From a gamma proteobacterium L18 (lineage in GTDB: Bacteria > Pseudomonadota > Gammaproteobacteria > Pseudomonadales > Pseudomonadaceae), in assembly GCA_000497835.1 (NCBI GenBank), contig KI547180.1, positions 1-35,552 on the forward strand: DNA of 35,552 bases, written 5' to 3'. The translations under genes and the position numbers were made by a program. The notes below the pieces were generated by a model. That model was not told the origin of the DNA. It saw only the letters and a program-made list of their open reading frames with translations, and did no database searches. Below, piece after piece: positions 6,492 through 19,808 of the stretch; within the stretch, counting starts at the first letter, position 1, and each line of letters begins with the position of its first letter.

Positions 6492-9400
6492 ATGGCTTAC
6501 TCATACACTGAGAAAAAACGTATCCGCAAGGACTTTAGCAAGTTGCCGGACGTCATGGACGTACCGTACCTCTTGGCTATCCAGCTGGATTCGTATCGCG
6601 AATTCTTGCAGGCGGGCGCGACCAAGGACCAGTTCCGTGACGTCGGTCTGCATGCGGCCTTCAAATCCGTTTTCCCGATCATCAGCTACTCCGGCAACGC
6701 TGCTCTGGAGTACGTTGGTTATCGCCTGGGCGAACCGGCCTTTGATGTCAAGGAATGCGTATTGCGCGGCGTAACGTACGCCGTACCTTTGCGGGTAAAA
6801 GTACGCCTGATCATTTTCGACAAAGAATCGTCGAACAAAGCGATCAAGGACATCAAGGAGCAGGAAGTCTACATGGGGGAAATCCCCCTGATGACCGAGA
6901 ACGGTACCTTCGTAATCAACGGTACCGAGCGCGTCATCGTCTCCCAGTTGCACCGTTCGCCAGGTGTGTTCTTCGACCACGATCGTGGCAAGACCCACAG
7001 CTCCGGCAAACTGTTGTACTCGGCCCGCATCATTCCTTACCGCGGCTCGTGGCTGGACTTCGAATTCGATCCGAAAGACTGTGTATTCGTCCGTATCGAC
7101 CGTCGTCGCAAGCTGCCTGCATCGGTGCTGCTGCGCGCCCTGGGTTATAGCACCGAGGAAGTCCTCGATGCGTTCTACACCACCAACGTATTCCACGTGC
7201 AGGGCGAAAAGCTCAGCCTGGAACTGGTGCCTCAGCGCCTGCGTGGTGAAATTGCCGTCCTGGACATCCTCGACAACACCGGCAAGGTGATCGTGGAGCA
7301 GGGCCGTCGTATCACTGCCCGTCACATCAACCAGTTGGAAAAAGCCGGCATCAAAGAGCTGGAAGTTCCGCTGGACTACGTGCTGGGTCGCACTACTGCC
7401 AAGGCCATCGTTCACCCGGCAACCGGTGAAATCCTGGCTGAGTGCAACACTGAACTGAGCACCGAGCTGTTGGTGAAGATCGCCAAGGCCCAGGTTGTCC
7501 GTATCGAAACGTTGTACACCAACGACATCGACTGCGGTCCGTTCATCTCCGACACGCTGAAGATCGATTCCACCGCCAACCAACTGGAAGCGCTGGTCGA
7601 GATCTACCGCATGATGCGTCCTGGCGAGCCGCCAACCAAGGATGCAGCCGAGACCCTGTTCAACAACCTGTTCTTCAGCCCGGAGCGCTACGACCTGTCC
7701 GCTGTAGGTCGCATGAAGTTCAACCGTCGTATCGGTCGTACCGAGATCGAAGGTTCGGGCGTGCTGAGCAAGGAAGACATCGTTGCCGTACTGAAGACCC
7801 TGGTCGACATCCGTAACGGCAAAGGCATCGTCGACGACATCGACCACCTGGGTAACCGTCGTGTTCGCTGCGTAGGCGAAATGGCCGAGAACCAGTTCCG
7901 TGTTGGCCTGGTGCGCGTTGAGCGTGCGGTCAAGGAACGCCTGTCGATGGCTGAAAGCGAAGGCCTGATGCCTCAGGACCTGATCAACGCCAAGCCGGTA
8001 GCGGCCGCGGTGAAAGAGTTCTTCGGTTCCAGCCAGCTGTCGCAGTTCATGGACCAGAACAACCCGCTGTCGGAAATTACACACAAGCGTCGTGTCTCTG
8101 CACTCGGCCCAGGTGGTCTGACCCGTGAGCGCGCAGGCTTCGAAGTCCGTGACGTACACCCGACCCACTACGGTCGTGTATGCCCGATCGAGACCCCTGA
8201 AGGTCCGAACATTGGTCTGATCAACTCCCTGGCTGCGTACGCTCGTACCAACCAGTACGGCTTCCTGGAAAGCCCGTACCGCGTTGTTAAAGAGGGTGTG
8301 GTCACCGACGAGATCGTGTTCCTGTCCGCCATCGAAGAAGCCGATCACGTGATCGCGCAGGCTTCGGCGACCATGAACGAGAACAAGGTTCTGATCGACG
8401 AGCTGGTAGCCGTACGTCACCTGAACGAATTCACCGTGAAGGCGCCTGAAGACGTAACCCTGATGGACGTTTCGCCCAAGCAGGTAGTTTCGGTCGCAGC
8501 CTCGCTGATCCCGTTCCTGGAGCACGACGACGCCAACCGTGCGTTGATGGGGTCCAACATGCAGCGTCAGGCAGTACCGACCCTGCGCGCCGACAAGCCG
8601 CTGGTAGGTACCGGCATGGAGCGCAACGTTGCCCGTGACTCCGGCGTTTGCGTCGTGGCCCGTCGTGGCGGCGTGATCGACTCCGTCGATGCCAGCCGTA
8701 TCGTCGTTCGCGTGGCTGACGATGAAGTCGAGCCAGGCGAAGCTGGTGTAGATATCTACAACCTGACCAAATACACCCGTTCGAACCAGAACACCTGCAT
8801 CAACCAGCGTCCGCTGGTGAGCAAGGGTGACCGCGTTCAGCGTAGCGACATCATGGCCGACGGCCCGTCCACCGACATGGGTGAACTGGCACTGGGTCAG
8901 AACATGCGCATCGCGTTCATGGCCTGGAACGGTTTCAACTTCGAAGACTCCATCTGTCTGTCGGAGCGTGTGGTTCAGGAAGACCGTTTCACCACGATCC
9001 ACATCCAGGAACTGACCTGTGTGGCCCGTGACACCAAGCTTGGCCCAGAGGAAATCACCGCTGACATCCCGAACGTGGGTGAAGCAGCGCTGAACAAGCT
9101 GGACGAAGCCGGTATCGTTTACGTGGGTGCCGAAGTCGGCGCCGGCGACATCCTGGTCGGCAAGGTCACTCCGAAAGGCGAGACCCAACTGACTCCGGAA
9201 GAAAAACTGCTGCGCGCCATCTTCGGCGAGAAGGCCAGCGACGTTAAGGACACCTCCCTGCGCGTGCCTACCGGCACCAAAGGTACTGTCATCGACGTTC
9301 AGGTCTTCACCCGTGACGGCGTAGAGCGTGACGCTCGTGCACTGTCGATCGAGAAGAGCCAGCTGGACGAGATCCGCAAGGATCTGAACGAAGAATTCCG

Positions 9401-10565
9401 TATCGTCGAAGGCGCAACCTTCGAACGTCTGCGTCAGGCCCTGGTCGGTCAGATCGTCGACGGTGGTGCCGGCCTGAAGAAAGGTCTGGAAATCACCAAC
9501 GAAGTTCTGGACGGTCTGGAGCACGGCCAGTGGTTCAAGCTGCGCATGGCCGAAGACGCCCTCAACGAACAGCTGGAGCGTGCCCAGCAGTACATCGTTG
9601 ATCGTCGCCGTCTGCTGGACGACAAGTTCGAAGACAAGAAGCGCAAACTGCAGCAAGGCGATGACCTGGCTCCAGGCGTGCTGAAAATCGTCAAGGTTTA
9701 CCTGGCAATCCGTCGTCGCATCCAGCCGGGCGACAAGATGGCCGGTCGTCACGGTAACAAGGGTGTGGTCTCCGTGATCATGCCGGTTGAAGACATGCCG
9801 CACGATGCCAATGGCACCCCGGTGGACGTGGTCCTCAACCCGCTCGGCGTACCTTCGCGTATGAACGTCGGTCAGATTCTGGAAACCCACCTGGGCCTCG
9901 CGGCCAAGGGGCTGGGCGAAAAGATCAACCGCATGCTCGAAGAGCAGCGTAAAGTCATCGAACTGCGCAAGTTCCTCACCGAGATCTACAACGAGATCGG
10001 TGGCCGCCAAGAGAACCTGGAAAGCTTCAGCGACCAGGAAATTCTGGACCTGGCGAAGAACCTGCGTGCTGGCGTTCCAATGGCTACCCCGGTATTCGAC
10101 GGTGCCAAGGAAAGCGAGATCAAGGCCATGCTGAAACTGGCAGACCTGCCAGAAAGCGGCCAGATGCAGCTGTTCGACGGTCGTACCGGCAACAAGTTCG
10201 AGCGTCACGTAACTGTTGGCTACATGTACATGCTGAAACTGAACCACTTGGTGGACGACAAGATGCACGCGCGTTCCACTGGTTCCTACAGCCTGGTTAC
10301 CCAGCAGCCGCTGGGTGGTAAGGCTCAGTTCGGTGGTCAGCGTTTCGGGGAGATGGAGGTCTGGGCACTGGAAGCATACGGCGCCGCCTACACCCTGCAA
10401 GAAATGCTCACAGTGAAGTCGGACGATGTGAACGGTCGTACCAAGATGTACAAAAACATCGTGGACGGCGATCACCGTATGGAGCCGGGCATGCCCGAGT
10501 CCTTCAACGTGTTGATCAAAGAGATTCGTTCCCTCGGTATCGATATCGATCTGGAAACCGAATAA
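6492..10565 (+). CDS. rpoB: DNA-directed RNA polymerase subunit beta
   Basis: The beta subunit forms half of the polymerase active cleft and binds rifampicin. 1357 aa, the usual pseudomonad length. The rifampicin cluster is intact and wild-type-like: SSQLSQFMDQNN, with Asp521, His531 and Ser536 corresponding to E. coli D516, H526 and S531. Val535 stands where E. coli has Leu530. The active-site lysine block GDKMAGRHGNKG has Lys1082 and Lys1090. The C-terminal clamp-contact segment (GGKAQFGGQRFGEMEVWALEA) is present. The ATG follows a structured leader. A 64-base gap separates it from rpoC. The very long open frame on the opposite strand is a codon-bias shadow. Confidence 0.99.
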   Translation: MAYSYTEKKRIRKDFSKLPDVMDVPYLLAIQLDSYREFLQAGATKDQFRDVGLHAAFKSVFPIISYSGNAALEYVGYRLGEPAFDVKECVLRGVTYAVPLRVKVRLIIFDKESSNKAIKDIKEQEVYMGEIPLMTENGTFVINGTERVIVSQLHRSPGVFFDHDRGKTHSSGKLLYSARIIPYRGSWLDFEFDPKDCVFVRIDRRRKLPASVLLRALGYSTEEVLDAFYTTNVFHVQGEKLSLELVPQRLRGEIAVLDILDNTGKVIVEQGRRITARHINQLEKAGIKELEVPLDYVLGRTTAKAIVHPATGEILAECNTELSTELLVKIAKAQVVRIETLYTNDIDCGPFISDTLKIDSTANQLEALVEIYRMMRPGEPPTKDAAETLFNNLFFSPERYDLSAVGRMKFNRRIGRTEIEGSGVLSKEDIVAVLKTLVDIRNGKGIVDDIDHLGNRRVRCVGEMAENQFRVGLVRVERAVKERLSMAESEGLMPQDLINAKPVAAAVKEFFGSSQLSQFMDQNNPLSEITHKRRVSALGPGGLTRERAGFEVRDVHPTHYGRVCPIETPEGPNIGLINSLAAYARTNQYGFLESPYRVVKEGVVTDEIVFLSAIEEADHVIAQASATMNENKVLIDELVAVRHLNEFTVKAPEDVTLMDVSPKQVVSVAASLIPFLEHDDANRALMGSNMQRQAVPTLRADKPLVGTGMERNVARDSGVCVVARRGGVIDSVDASRIVVRVADDEVEPGEAGVDIYNLTKYTRSNQNTCINQRPLVSKGDRVQRSDIMADGPSTDMGELALGQNMRIAFMAWNGFNFEDSICLSERVVQEDRFTTIHIQELTCVARDTKLGPEEITADIPNVGEAALNKLDEAGIVYVGAEVGAGDILVGKVTPKGETQLTPEEKLLRAIFGEKASDVKDTSLRVPTGTKGTVIDVQVFTRDGVERDARALSIEKSQLDEIRKDLNEEFRIVEGATFERLRQALVGQIVDGGAGLKKGLEITNEVLDGLEHGQWFKLRMAEDALNEQLERAQQYIVDRRRLLDDKFEDKKRKLQQGDDLAPGVLKIVKVYLAIRRRIQPGDKMAGRHGNKGVVSVIMPVEDMPHDANGTPVDVVLNPLGVPSRMNVGQILETHLGLAAKGLGEKINRMLEEQRKVIELRKFLTEIYNEIGGRQENLESFSDQEILDLAKNLRAGVPMATPVFDGAKESEIKAMLKLADLPESGQMQLFDGRTGNKFERHVTVGYMYMLKLNHLVDDKMHARSTGSYSLVTQQPLGGKAQFGGQRFGEMEVWALEAYGAAYTLQEMLTVKSDDVNGRTKMYKNIVDGDHRMEPGMPESFNVLIKEIRSLGIDIDLETE

Positions 10566-10580
10566 CACGCGACGCGAATC

Positions 10581-10607
10581 GGGAGCAGGCCCCTAAAGCC
10601 TGCTCCC
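10581..10607 (+). other. Perfect hairpin between rpoB and rpoC
   Basis: GGGAGCAGGC (10581-10590) and GCCTGCTCCC (10598-10607) form a perfect 10-bp stem with loop CCCTAAA, ten bases before the rpoC ribosome site AGGAGG (10617-10622). There is no T-run, so it is not a terminator. It may stabilise or process the mRNA, or control access to the rpoC start. Confidence 0.65.
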
Positions 10608-10629
10608 TGCTCCGCCAGGAGGAAAGGCC

Positions 10630-14829
<4,200 letters not shown>

Positions 14830-14860
14830 ACAAAGTAGGGCCCTGGACTCTGTGATCGAA

Positions 14861-14887
14861 GGATTTGGACATGCAATGTCCGAATCC
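14861..14887 (+). other. Hairpin downstream of rpoC, possible terminator without T-run
   Basis: GGATTTGGACA (14861-14871) pairs with TGTCCGAATCC (14877-14887) over 11 bp with one G-U and a TGCAA loop, 32 bases after the rpoC stop. No T-run follows. It could protect the 3' end of the rpoBC mRNA or mark a Rho-dependent end. Confidence 0.5.
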
Positions 14888-14915
14888 GGCTGGTCGGGGA
14901 GGGCAGGGCCTTGCC

Positions 14916-14944
14916 TTGACTGGGGACAAGATCCTCTTTAGACT
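14916..14944 (+). promoter_or_regulatory. Sigma-70 promoter of the str operon
   Basis: TTGACT (14916-14921), 17-base spacer, TAGACT (14939-14944). Transcription would begin near 14951, placing the hairpin at 14962 at the very start of the leader of rpsL-rpsG-fusA-tuf. Confidence 0.6.
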
Positions 14945-14961
14945 CTTGTACCCCTAAATCT

Positions 14962-14995
14962 GGCGGGACGTATGTCCTGCCATTTTGCTTTTCTT
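14962..14995 (+). terminator. Terminator/attenuator-like hairpin in the rpsL leader
   Basis: 8-bp stem GGCGGGAC (14962-14969) / GTCCTGCC (14974-14981), one G-U, GTAT loop, then the T-rich ATTTTGCTTTTCTT. It may end rpoBC read-through, attenuate the str operon, or both. Confidence 0.65.
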
Positions 14996-15035
14996 GCAAG
15001 ACAATAGCGTCGCAAGACAACAGTGGAGCTAGTAG

Positions 15036-15407
15036 ATGGCAACTATCAACCAGCTGGTACGTCAGCCGCGTAAGCGTATCGTCGAGAAATCCGACGTACC
15101 TGCGCTGCAGAACTGCCCGCAACGTCGTGGCGTGTGCACCCGTGTGTACACCACCACGCCGAAAAAACCTAACTCGGCACTGCGTAAAGTATGCCGTGTG
15201 CGTCTGACCAACGGTTTCGAGGTTTCCTCGTACATCGGCGGTGAAGGCCACAACCTGCAAGAGCACAGCGTGGTACTGATCCGCGGCGGTCGTGTAAAAG
15301 ACTTGCCAGGTGTTCGTTACCACACCGTTCGCGGCTCCCTGGATACCTCCGGCGTCAAAGGTCGTAACCAAGGTCGTTCGAAGTACGGTACCAAGCGTCC
15401 GAAGTAA
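15036..15407 (+). CDS. rpsL: 30S ribosomal protein S12
   Basis: Sits at the decoding centre and tunes accuracy; it is the main streptomycin-resistance locus. 123 aa. The two key loops are wild type: Lys43 in TPKKPNS and Lys88 in RVKDLPG with Pro91, so no resistance or restrictive substitution is seen. Asp89 is the position that RimO methylthiolates in E. coli. First gene of the str operon. The 119-base gap to rpsG is long enough to carry the S7 control site. Confidence 0.98.
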
Positions 15408-15463
15408 TGGTCGCTTGCAGCACATTGCAATTATCTATTTTTCTGAGTCGATAAGAGTAAGGT

Positions 15464-15494
15464 CGGGTCCCGCACCTCAGGGTGGGATGTCCCG
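15464..15494 (+). promoter_or_regulatory. Possible S7 autoregulatory structure between rpsL and rpsG
   Basis: CGGG (15464-15467) pairs with CCCG (15491-15494), enclosing CACC/GGTG with a TCAG loop (15473-15484) and a bulged TCC/GGA. In E. coli S7 represses its operon by binding the rpsL-rpsG intercistronic RNA. The location matches; the binding is inferred. Confidence 0.4.
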
Positions 15495-15526
15495 AGCTAA
15501 CCTGAAGACCGTTTGAGGGCTTATCC

Positions 15527-15997
15527 ATGCCAAGAAGACGCGTAGCAGCCAAGCGCGAAGTGCTTGACGATCCAAAATACGGCAGCCAAATCCTGGCCAA
15601 GTTCATGAACCACGTGATGGAAAGCGGCAAGAAAGCCGTTGCCGAGCGTATCGTTTATGGCGCGCTGGACAAGGTTAAAGAACGCAAGAACAGCGACCCA
15701 CTGGAAATCTTCGAGAAAGCTCTCGACGCCATCGCTCCGCTGGTCGAAGTAAAGTCGCGCCGTGTAGGCGGTGCTACTTACCAGGTTCCGGTCGAAGTTC
15801 GTCCTTCCCGTCGTAACGCCCTGGCAATGCGCTGGCTGGTAGACTTCGCGCGCAAGCGCGGTGAAAAGTCGATGGCCCTGCGTTTGGCCGGCGAACTGTT
15901 GGACGCTGCTGAAGGCAAAGGTGCTGCAGTTAAGAAGCGTGAAGACGTTCACCGTATGGCTGAAGCCAACAAAGCGTTCTCGCACTACCGCTTCTAA
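15527..15997 (+). CDS. rpsG: 30S ribosomal protein S7
   Basis: Primary binder that nucleates the 30S head and contacts E-site tRNA and mRNA; autogenous repressor of the str operon in E. coli. 156 aa, the short bacterial form. It starts MPRRRVAAKREVL and carries conserved VKSRRVGGATYQVP (about 76-89) and RWLVDFARKRGEKSM. fusA follows after 30 bases. Confidence 0.98.
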   Translation: MPRRRVAAKREVLDDPKYGSQILAKFMNHVMESGKKAVAERIVYGALDKVKERKNSDPLEIFEKALDAIAPLVEVKSRRVGGATYQVPVEVRPSRRNALAMRWLVDFARKRGEKSMALRLAGELLDAAEGKGAAVKKREDVHRMAEANKAFSHYRF

Positions 15998-16027
15998 ATC
16001 CAGCGTCAATTATTTTGCGAGGGCTTT

Positions 16028-18130
16028 ATGGCTCGTACAACTGATATCAAACGCTACCGTAACATCGGTATCGTCGCTCACGTGGACGCGGGTAAAACCA
16101 CGACCACCGAGCGCGTCCTGTTCTACACAGGCGTAAACCACAAGATGGGCGAGGTGCACGACGGCGCCGCGACCATGGACTGGATGGTGCAGGAGCAGGA
16201 GCGGGGTATTACCATTACTTCCGCTGCTACTACCGCCTTCTGGGCTGGTTCCGACAAGCAGTTCGAGAAGCACCGCTTCAACATCATCGATACCCCCGGC
16301 CACGTTGACTTCACCATTGAAGTAGAACGTTCGCTGCGCGTACTCGACGGTGCTGTCGTAGTGTTCTGCGGCACCTCCGGTGTTGAGCCTCAGTCCGAAA
16401 CCGTATGGCGTCAAGCCAACAAATACGGCGTTCCACGTCTCGTTTACGTGAACAAGATGGACCGTGCCGGCGCCAACTTCCTGCGCGTGATCGGTCAGAT
16501 CAAGCAGCGTCTGGGTCACACTCCGGTGCCAATCCAGCTCGCTATCGGTTCGGAAGACAACTTCCAGGGCCAGATCGACCTGATGACCATGGAAGCCGTC
16601 TACTGGGACGACGCTGACAAGGGCATGAAGTCGCGCCGCGAAGCTATCCCTGCTGAACTGCAGGAGCTGGCTGAAGAGTGGCGTAACAACATGGTCGAGG
16701 CAGCTGCCGAAGCCAACGAAGAGCTGATGAACAAGTACCTGGAAGGCGAAGAGCTGTCGATCGAAGAGATCAAAGCCGCTCTGCGTCAGCGTACTATCGC
16801 CGGCGAAATCGTTCTGGCTGTTTGCGGTTCCTCGTTCAAGAACAAGGGCGTGCCCCTGGTTCTGGACGCCGTTATCGACTACCTGCCTGCACCAGTCGAC
16901 ATTCCTGCCATCAAGGGTTCGGACCCGGATGACGAGAACATCGCCATGGAGCGTCATGCAGACGACAACGAGCCGTTCTCGGCTCTGGCGTTCAAGATCG
17001 CTACCGACCCATTCGTGGGTACCCTGACCTTCGCTCGCGTTTACTCGGGCGTGTTGAACTCCGGCGACGGCGTGATCAACTCGGTCAAGGGCAAGAAAGA
17101 GCGCGTGGGTCGTATGGTGCAAATGCACGCAAACACCCGTGAAGAGATCAAGGAAGTACGCGCTGGCGACATCGCGGCCCTGATCGGCATGAAGGACGTC
17201 ACCACGGGTGACACCCTGTGCTCCGCTGACAAGCCAATCATCCTGGTTCGCATGGACTTCCCGGAGCCGGTTATTTCGGTTGCCGTTGAGCCAAAAACCA
17301 AGGATGACCAGGAAAAAATGGGTATCGCTCTGGGCAAACTCGCTCAGGAAGACCCTTCTTTCCGCGTCAAGACCGACGAAGAGACTGGTCAAACGATCAT
17401 CTCGGGTATGGGCGAGTTGCACCTGGACATCCTGGTTGACCGGATGCGCCGTGAGTTCAACGTTGAAGCCAACATCGGTAAACCACAGGTTTCCTATCGT
17501 GAGAAGATCACGAAGTCCTGTGAGATCGAAGGCAAGTTCGTTCGCCAGTCCGGCGGCCGTGGCCAGTTCGGCCATTGCTGGATCCGTTTTGCTCCGGCAG
17601 AAGAGGGTCAGGAAGGTCTGGAGTTCCACAACGAAGTAGTCGGTGGTGTGGTTCCTAAGGAATACATCCCAGCTATCCAGAAGGGCATTGAAGAGCAGAT
17701 GAAGAACGGCGTCGTTGCCGGCTATCCGCTCATCGGCCTGAAGGCGACTGTGTTCGATGGCTCTTACCACGACGTCGACTCCAACGAGATGGCGTTCAAG
17801 GTGGCAGCCTCCATGGCGACCAAGCAACTCGCTTCCAAAGGCGGCGGTGTTGTTCTTGAGCCGATCATGAAGGTCGAAGTTGTAACACCTGAGGACTACA
17901 TGGGCGACGTGATGGGTGACCTGAACCGTCGTCGCGGTCTGATCCAGGGTATGGAAGACACGGTTTCCGGCAAAGTTATCCGCGCCGAAGTTCCGCTGGG
18001 TGAGATGTTCGGTTATGCGACCGACGTCCGTTCCATGTCTCAGGGTCGCGCGAGCTACTCTATGGAATTCTCCAAATACTCCGAAGCTCCGTCGAACATC
18101 GTCGAAGCTATCGTTAAAAAACAAGGCTGA
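16028..18130 (+). CDS. fusA: Elongation factor G
   Basis: GTPase that drives translocation of tRNA and mRNA after peptide bond formation, and splits ribosomes with RRF. 700 aa. GTP-binding motifs in order: P-loop AHVDAGKTT (residues 17-25), DTPGHVD (88-94) and NKMD (142-145). Domains II to V are complete, ending SKYSEAPSNIVEAIVKKQG. Being in the str operon marks it as the housekeeping copy; many pseudomonads carry a second EF-G elsewhere. tuf starts 31 bases later. Confidence 0.98.
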   Translation: MARTTDIKRYRNIGIVAHVDAGKTTTTERVLFYTGVNHKMGEVHDGAATMDWMVQEQERGITITSAATTAFWAGSDKQFEKHRFNIIDTPGHVDFTIEVERSLRVLDGAVVVFCGTSGVEPQSETVWRQANKYGVPRLVYVNKMDRAGANFLRVIGQIKQRLGHTPVPIQLAIGSEDNFQGQIDLMTMEAVYWDDADKGMKSRREAIPAELQELAEEWRNNMVEAAAEANEELMNKYLEGEELSIEEIKAALRQRTIAGEIVLAVCGSSFKNKGVPLVLDAVIDYLPAPVDIPAIKGSDPDDENIAMERHADDNEPFSALAFKIATDPFVGTLTFARVYSGVLNSGDGVINSVKGKKERVGRMVQMHANTREEIKEVRAGDIAALIGMKDVTTGDTLCSADKPIILVRMDFPEPVISVAVEPKTKDDQEKMGIALGKLAQEDPSFRVKTDEETGQTIISGMGELHLDILVDRMRREFNVEANIGKPQVSYREKITKSCEIEGKFVRQSGGRGQFGHCWIRFAPAEEGQEGLEFHNEVVGGVVPKEYIPAIQKGIEEQMKNGVVAGYPLIGLKATVFDGSYHDVDSNEMAFKVAASMATKQLASKGGGVVLEPIMKVEVVTPEDYMGDVMGDLNRRRGLIQGMEDTVSGKVIRAEVPLGEMFGYATDVRSMSQGRASYSMEFSKYSEAPSNIVEAIVKKQG

Positions 18131-18161
18131 TTCAGCCCCTTTAGGCTAGGAGTTCACTGTC

Positions 18162-19355
18162 GTGGCTAAAGAAAAATTTGATCGTTCCCTACCTCACGTA
18201 AACGTCGGCACCATCGGCCACGTTGACCACGGTAAAACCACTCTGACCGCTGCTCTGACTCGCGTCTGCTCCGAAGTTTTCGGTTCGGCCGTTGTTGAGT
18301 TCGACAAGATCGACTCGGCTCCAGAAGAAAAAGCTCGTGGTATCACCATCAACACCGCGCACGTCGAGTACAACTCGAACATTCGTCACTACGCTCACGT
18401 TGACTGCCCAGGTCACGCTGACTACGTGAAGAACATGATCACCGGTGCTGCCCAGATGGACGGCGCGATCCTGGTTTGCTCGGCCGCTGATGGTCCGATG
18501 CCACAAACCCGTGAGCACATCCTGCTGTCCCGTCAGGTAGGCGTTCCGTACATCGTGGTCTTCCTGAACAAGGCTGACCTGGTAGACGACGCTGAGCTGC
18601 TGGAACTGGTTGAGATGGAAGTTCGCGACCTGCTGTCCACCTACGACTTCCCAGGCGACGACACCCCGATCATCATCGGTTCGGCTCGTATGGCGCTGGA
18701 AGGCAAAGACGACAACGAAATGGGCACCACCGCTGTCAAGAAGCTGGTTGAGACTCTGGACAGCTACATCCCAGAGCCTGAGCGCGCTATCGACAAGCCG
18801 TTCCTGATGCCAATCGAAGACGTATTCTCGATCTCGGGTCGTGGTACCGTTGTTACCGGTCGTATCGAGCGTGGTATCGTCCGCGTTCAGGACGCCCTGG
18901 AAATCGTTGGTCTGCGTGACACCACCACCACCACCTGCACCGGTGTTGAGATGTTCCGCAAGCTGCTGGACGAAGGTCGTGCTGGCGAGAACTGCGGCGT
19001 TCTGCTGCGTGGTACCAAGCGTGACGACGTTGAGCGTGGCCAGGTTCTGGTCAAGCCAGGTTCGGTCAAGCCGCACACCAAGTTCACCGCAGAAGTTTAC
19101 GTTCTGTCGAAAGAAGAAGGCGGCCGTCACACTCCGTTCTTCAAAGGCTACCGTCCTCAGTTCTACTTCCGTACCACTGACGTGACCGGTAACTGCGAGC
19201 TGCCAGAAGGCGTTGAAATGGTAATGCCAGGTGATAACATTCAGATGACTGTTACCCTGATCAAGACCATCGCAATGGAAGACGGCCTGCGTTTCGCTAT
19301 CCGTGAAGGCGGTCGTACCGTCGGCGCTGGCGTCGTAGCCAAAATCATCGAGTAA
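18162..19355 (+). CDS. tuf: Elongation factor Tu
   Basis: Delivers aminoacyl-tRNA to the ribosomal A site as a GTP complex. 397 aa. G motifs are visible: GHVDHGKTT (residues 19-27), DCPGHADY (about 81-88) and NKAD (about 136-139). GTG start with TAGGAG at 18147-18152. Last gene of the str operon, closed by a strong terminator. This is the only tuf in the window. The second copy expected next to tRNA-Thr is missing, so this gene may supply all EF-Tu in this strain. Confidence 0.98.
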   Translation: MAKEKFDRSLPHVNVGTIGHVDHGKTTLTAALTRVCSEVFGSAVVEFDKIDSAPEEKARGITINTAHVEYNSNIRHYAHVDCPGHADYVKNMITGAAQMDGAILVCSAADGPMPQTREHILLSRQVGVPYIVVFLNKADLVDDAELLELVEMEVRDLLSTYDFPGDDTPIIIGSARMALEGKDDNEMGTTAVKKLVETLDSYIPEPERAIDKPFLMPIEDVFSISGRGTVVTGRIERGIVRVQDALEIVGLRDTTTTTCTGVEMFRKLLDEGRAGENCGVLLRGTKRDDVERGQVLVKPGSVKPHTKFTAEVYVLSKEEGGRHTPFFKGYRPQFYFRTTDVTGNCELPEGVEMVMPGDNIQMTVTLIKTIAMEDGLRFAIREGGRTVGAGVVAKIIE

Positions 19356-19373
19356 TCGATGAGCTCCGAAAAA

Positions 19374-19398
19374 ACCCCCGCTTAGCGGGGGTTTTTTT
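19374..19398 (+). terminator. Rho-independent terminator of the str operon
   Basis: ACCCCCGC (19374-19381) / GCGGGGGT (19385-19392) with a TTA loop, continuing into TTTTTT on the 3' side and preceded by an A-run. One of the strongest terminators in the window; it separates tuf from the S10 operon. Confidence 0.95.
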
Positions 19399-19404
19399 AT
19401 TGGG

Positions 19405-19433
19405 TTGACACCCAATCAGCCCCTCTATAGAAT
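19405..19433 (+). promoter_or_regulatory. Sigma-70 promoter of the S10 operon
   Basis: Consensus TTGACA (19405-19410), 17-base spacer, TAGAAT (19428-19433), GC-rich discriminator CACGCC. Predicted start near 19440 gives a leader of only about 57 bases before rpsJ. Confidence 0.88.
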
Positions 19434-19496
19434 CACGCCTCCTTTTATCGGGCGTAGTGCGTCCGGTGGGAATAGCAGCCTGGAGTCTGAAATCCA

Positions 19497-19808
19497 ATGC
19501 AAAATCAGCAAATCCGTATCAGGTTGAAGGCTTTCGACCATCGTCTGATCGACCAATCCACCCAGGAAATCGTGGAAACCGCGAAACGTACTGGTGCTCA
19601 AGTGCGTGGTCCAATTCCACTGCCTACTCGCAAAGAGCGGTTCACCGTTCTGGTCTCCCCGCACGTCAACAAAGACGCGCGTGACCAGTACGAGATCCGT
19701 ACTCATAAGCGCGTTCTGGACATCGTCCAGCCAACGGATAAAACCGTTGATGCGCTGATGAAGCTTGATCTTGCGGCAGGTGTGGAAGTGCAGATCAGCC
19801 TCGGCTAA
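19497..19808 (+). CDS. rpsJ: 30S ribosomal protein S10 (NusE)
   Basis: Head protein of the 30S subunit. As NusE it pairs with NusB in rRNA antitermination and binds the NusG KOW domain to couple transcription and translation. 103 aa, full length. The ribosome-inserted loop is visible near [15 protein letters not shown] (about 38-52). First gene of the S10 operon; 80 bases separate it from rplC. Confidence 0.98.

Noticed and set aside
8020..8110. Rifampicin-resistance substitution in RpoB (Val535 versus Leu530 in E. coli)
   Set aside because: Val at this position is, to my knowledge, normal in pseudomonads; the key Asp, His and Ser are wild type.
6501..10568. An open frame of about 1355 codons on the minus strand, antisense to rpoB
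   Set aside because: It mirrors rpoB codon by codon. Strong codon bias leaves almost no reverse-strand stops; it has no family resemblance and no independent ribosome site.
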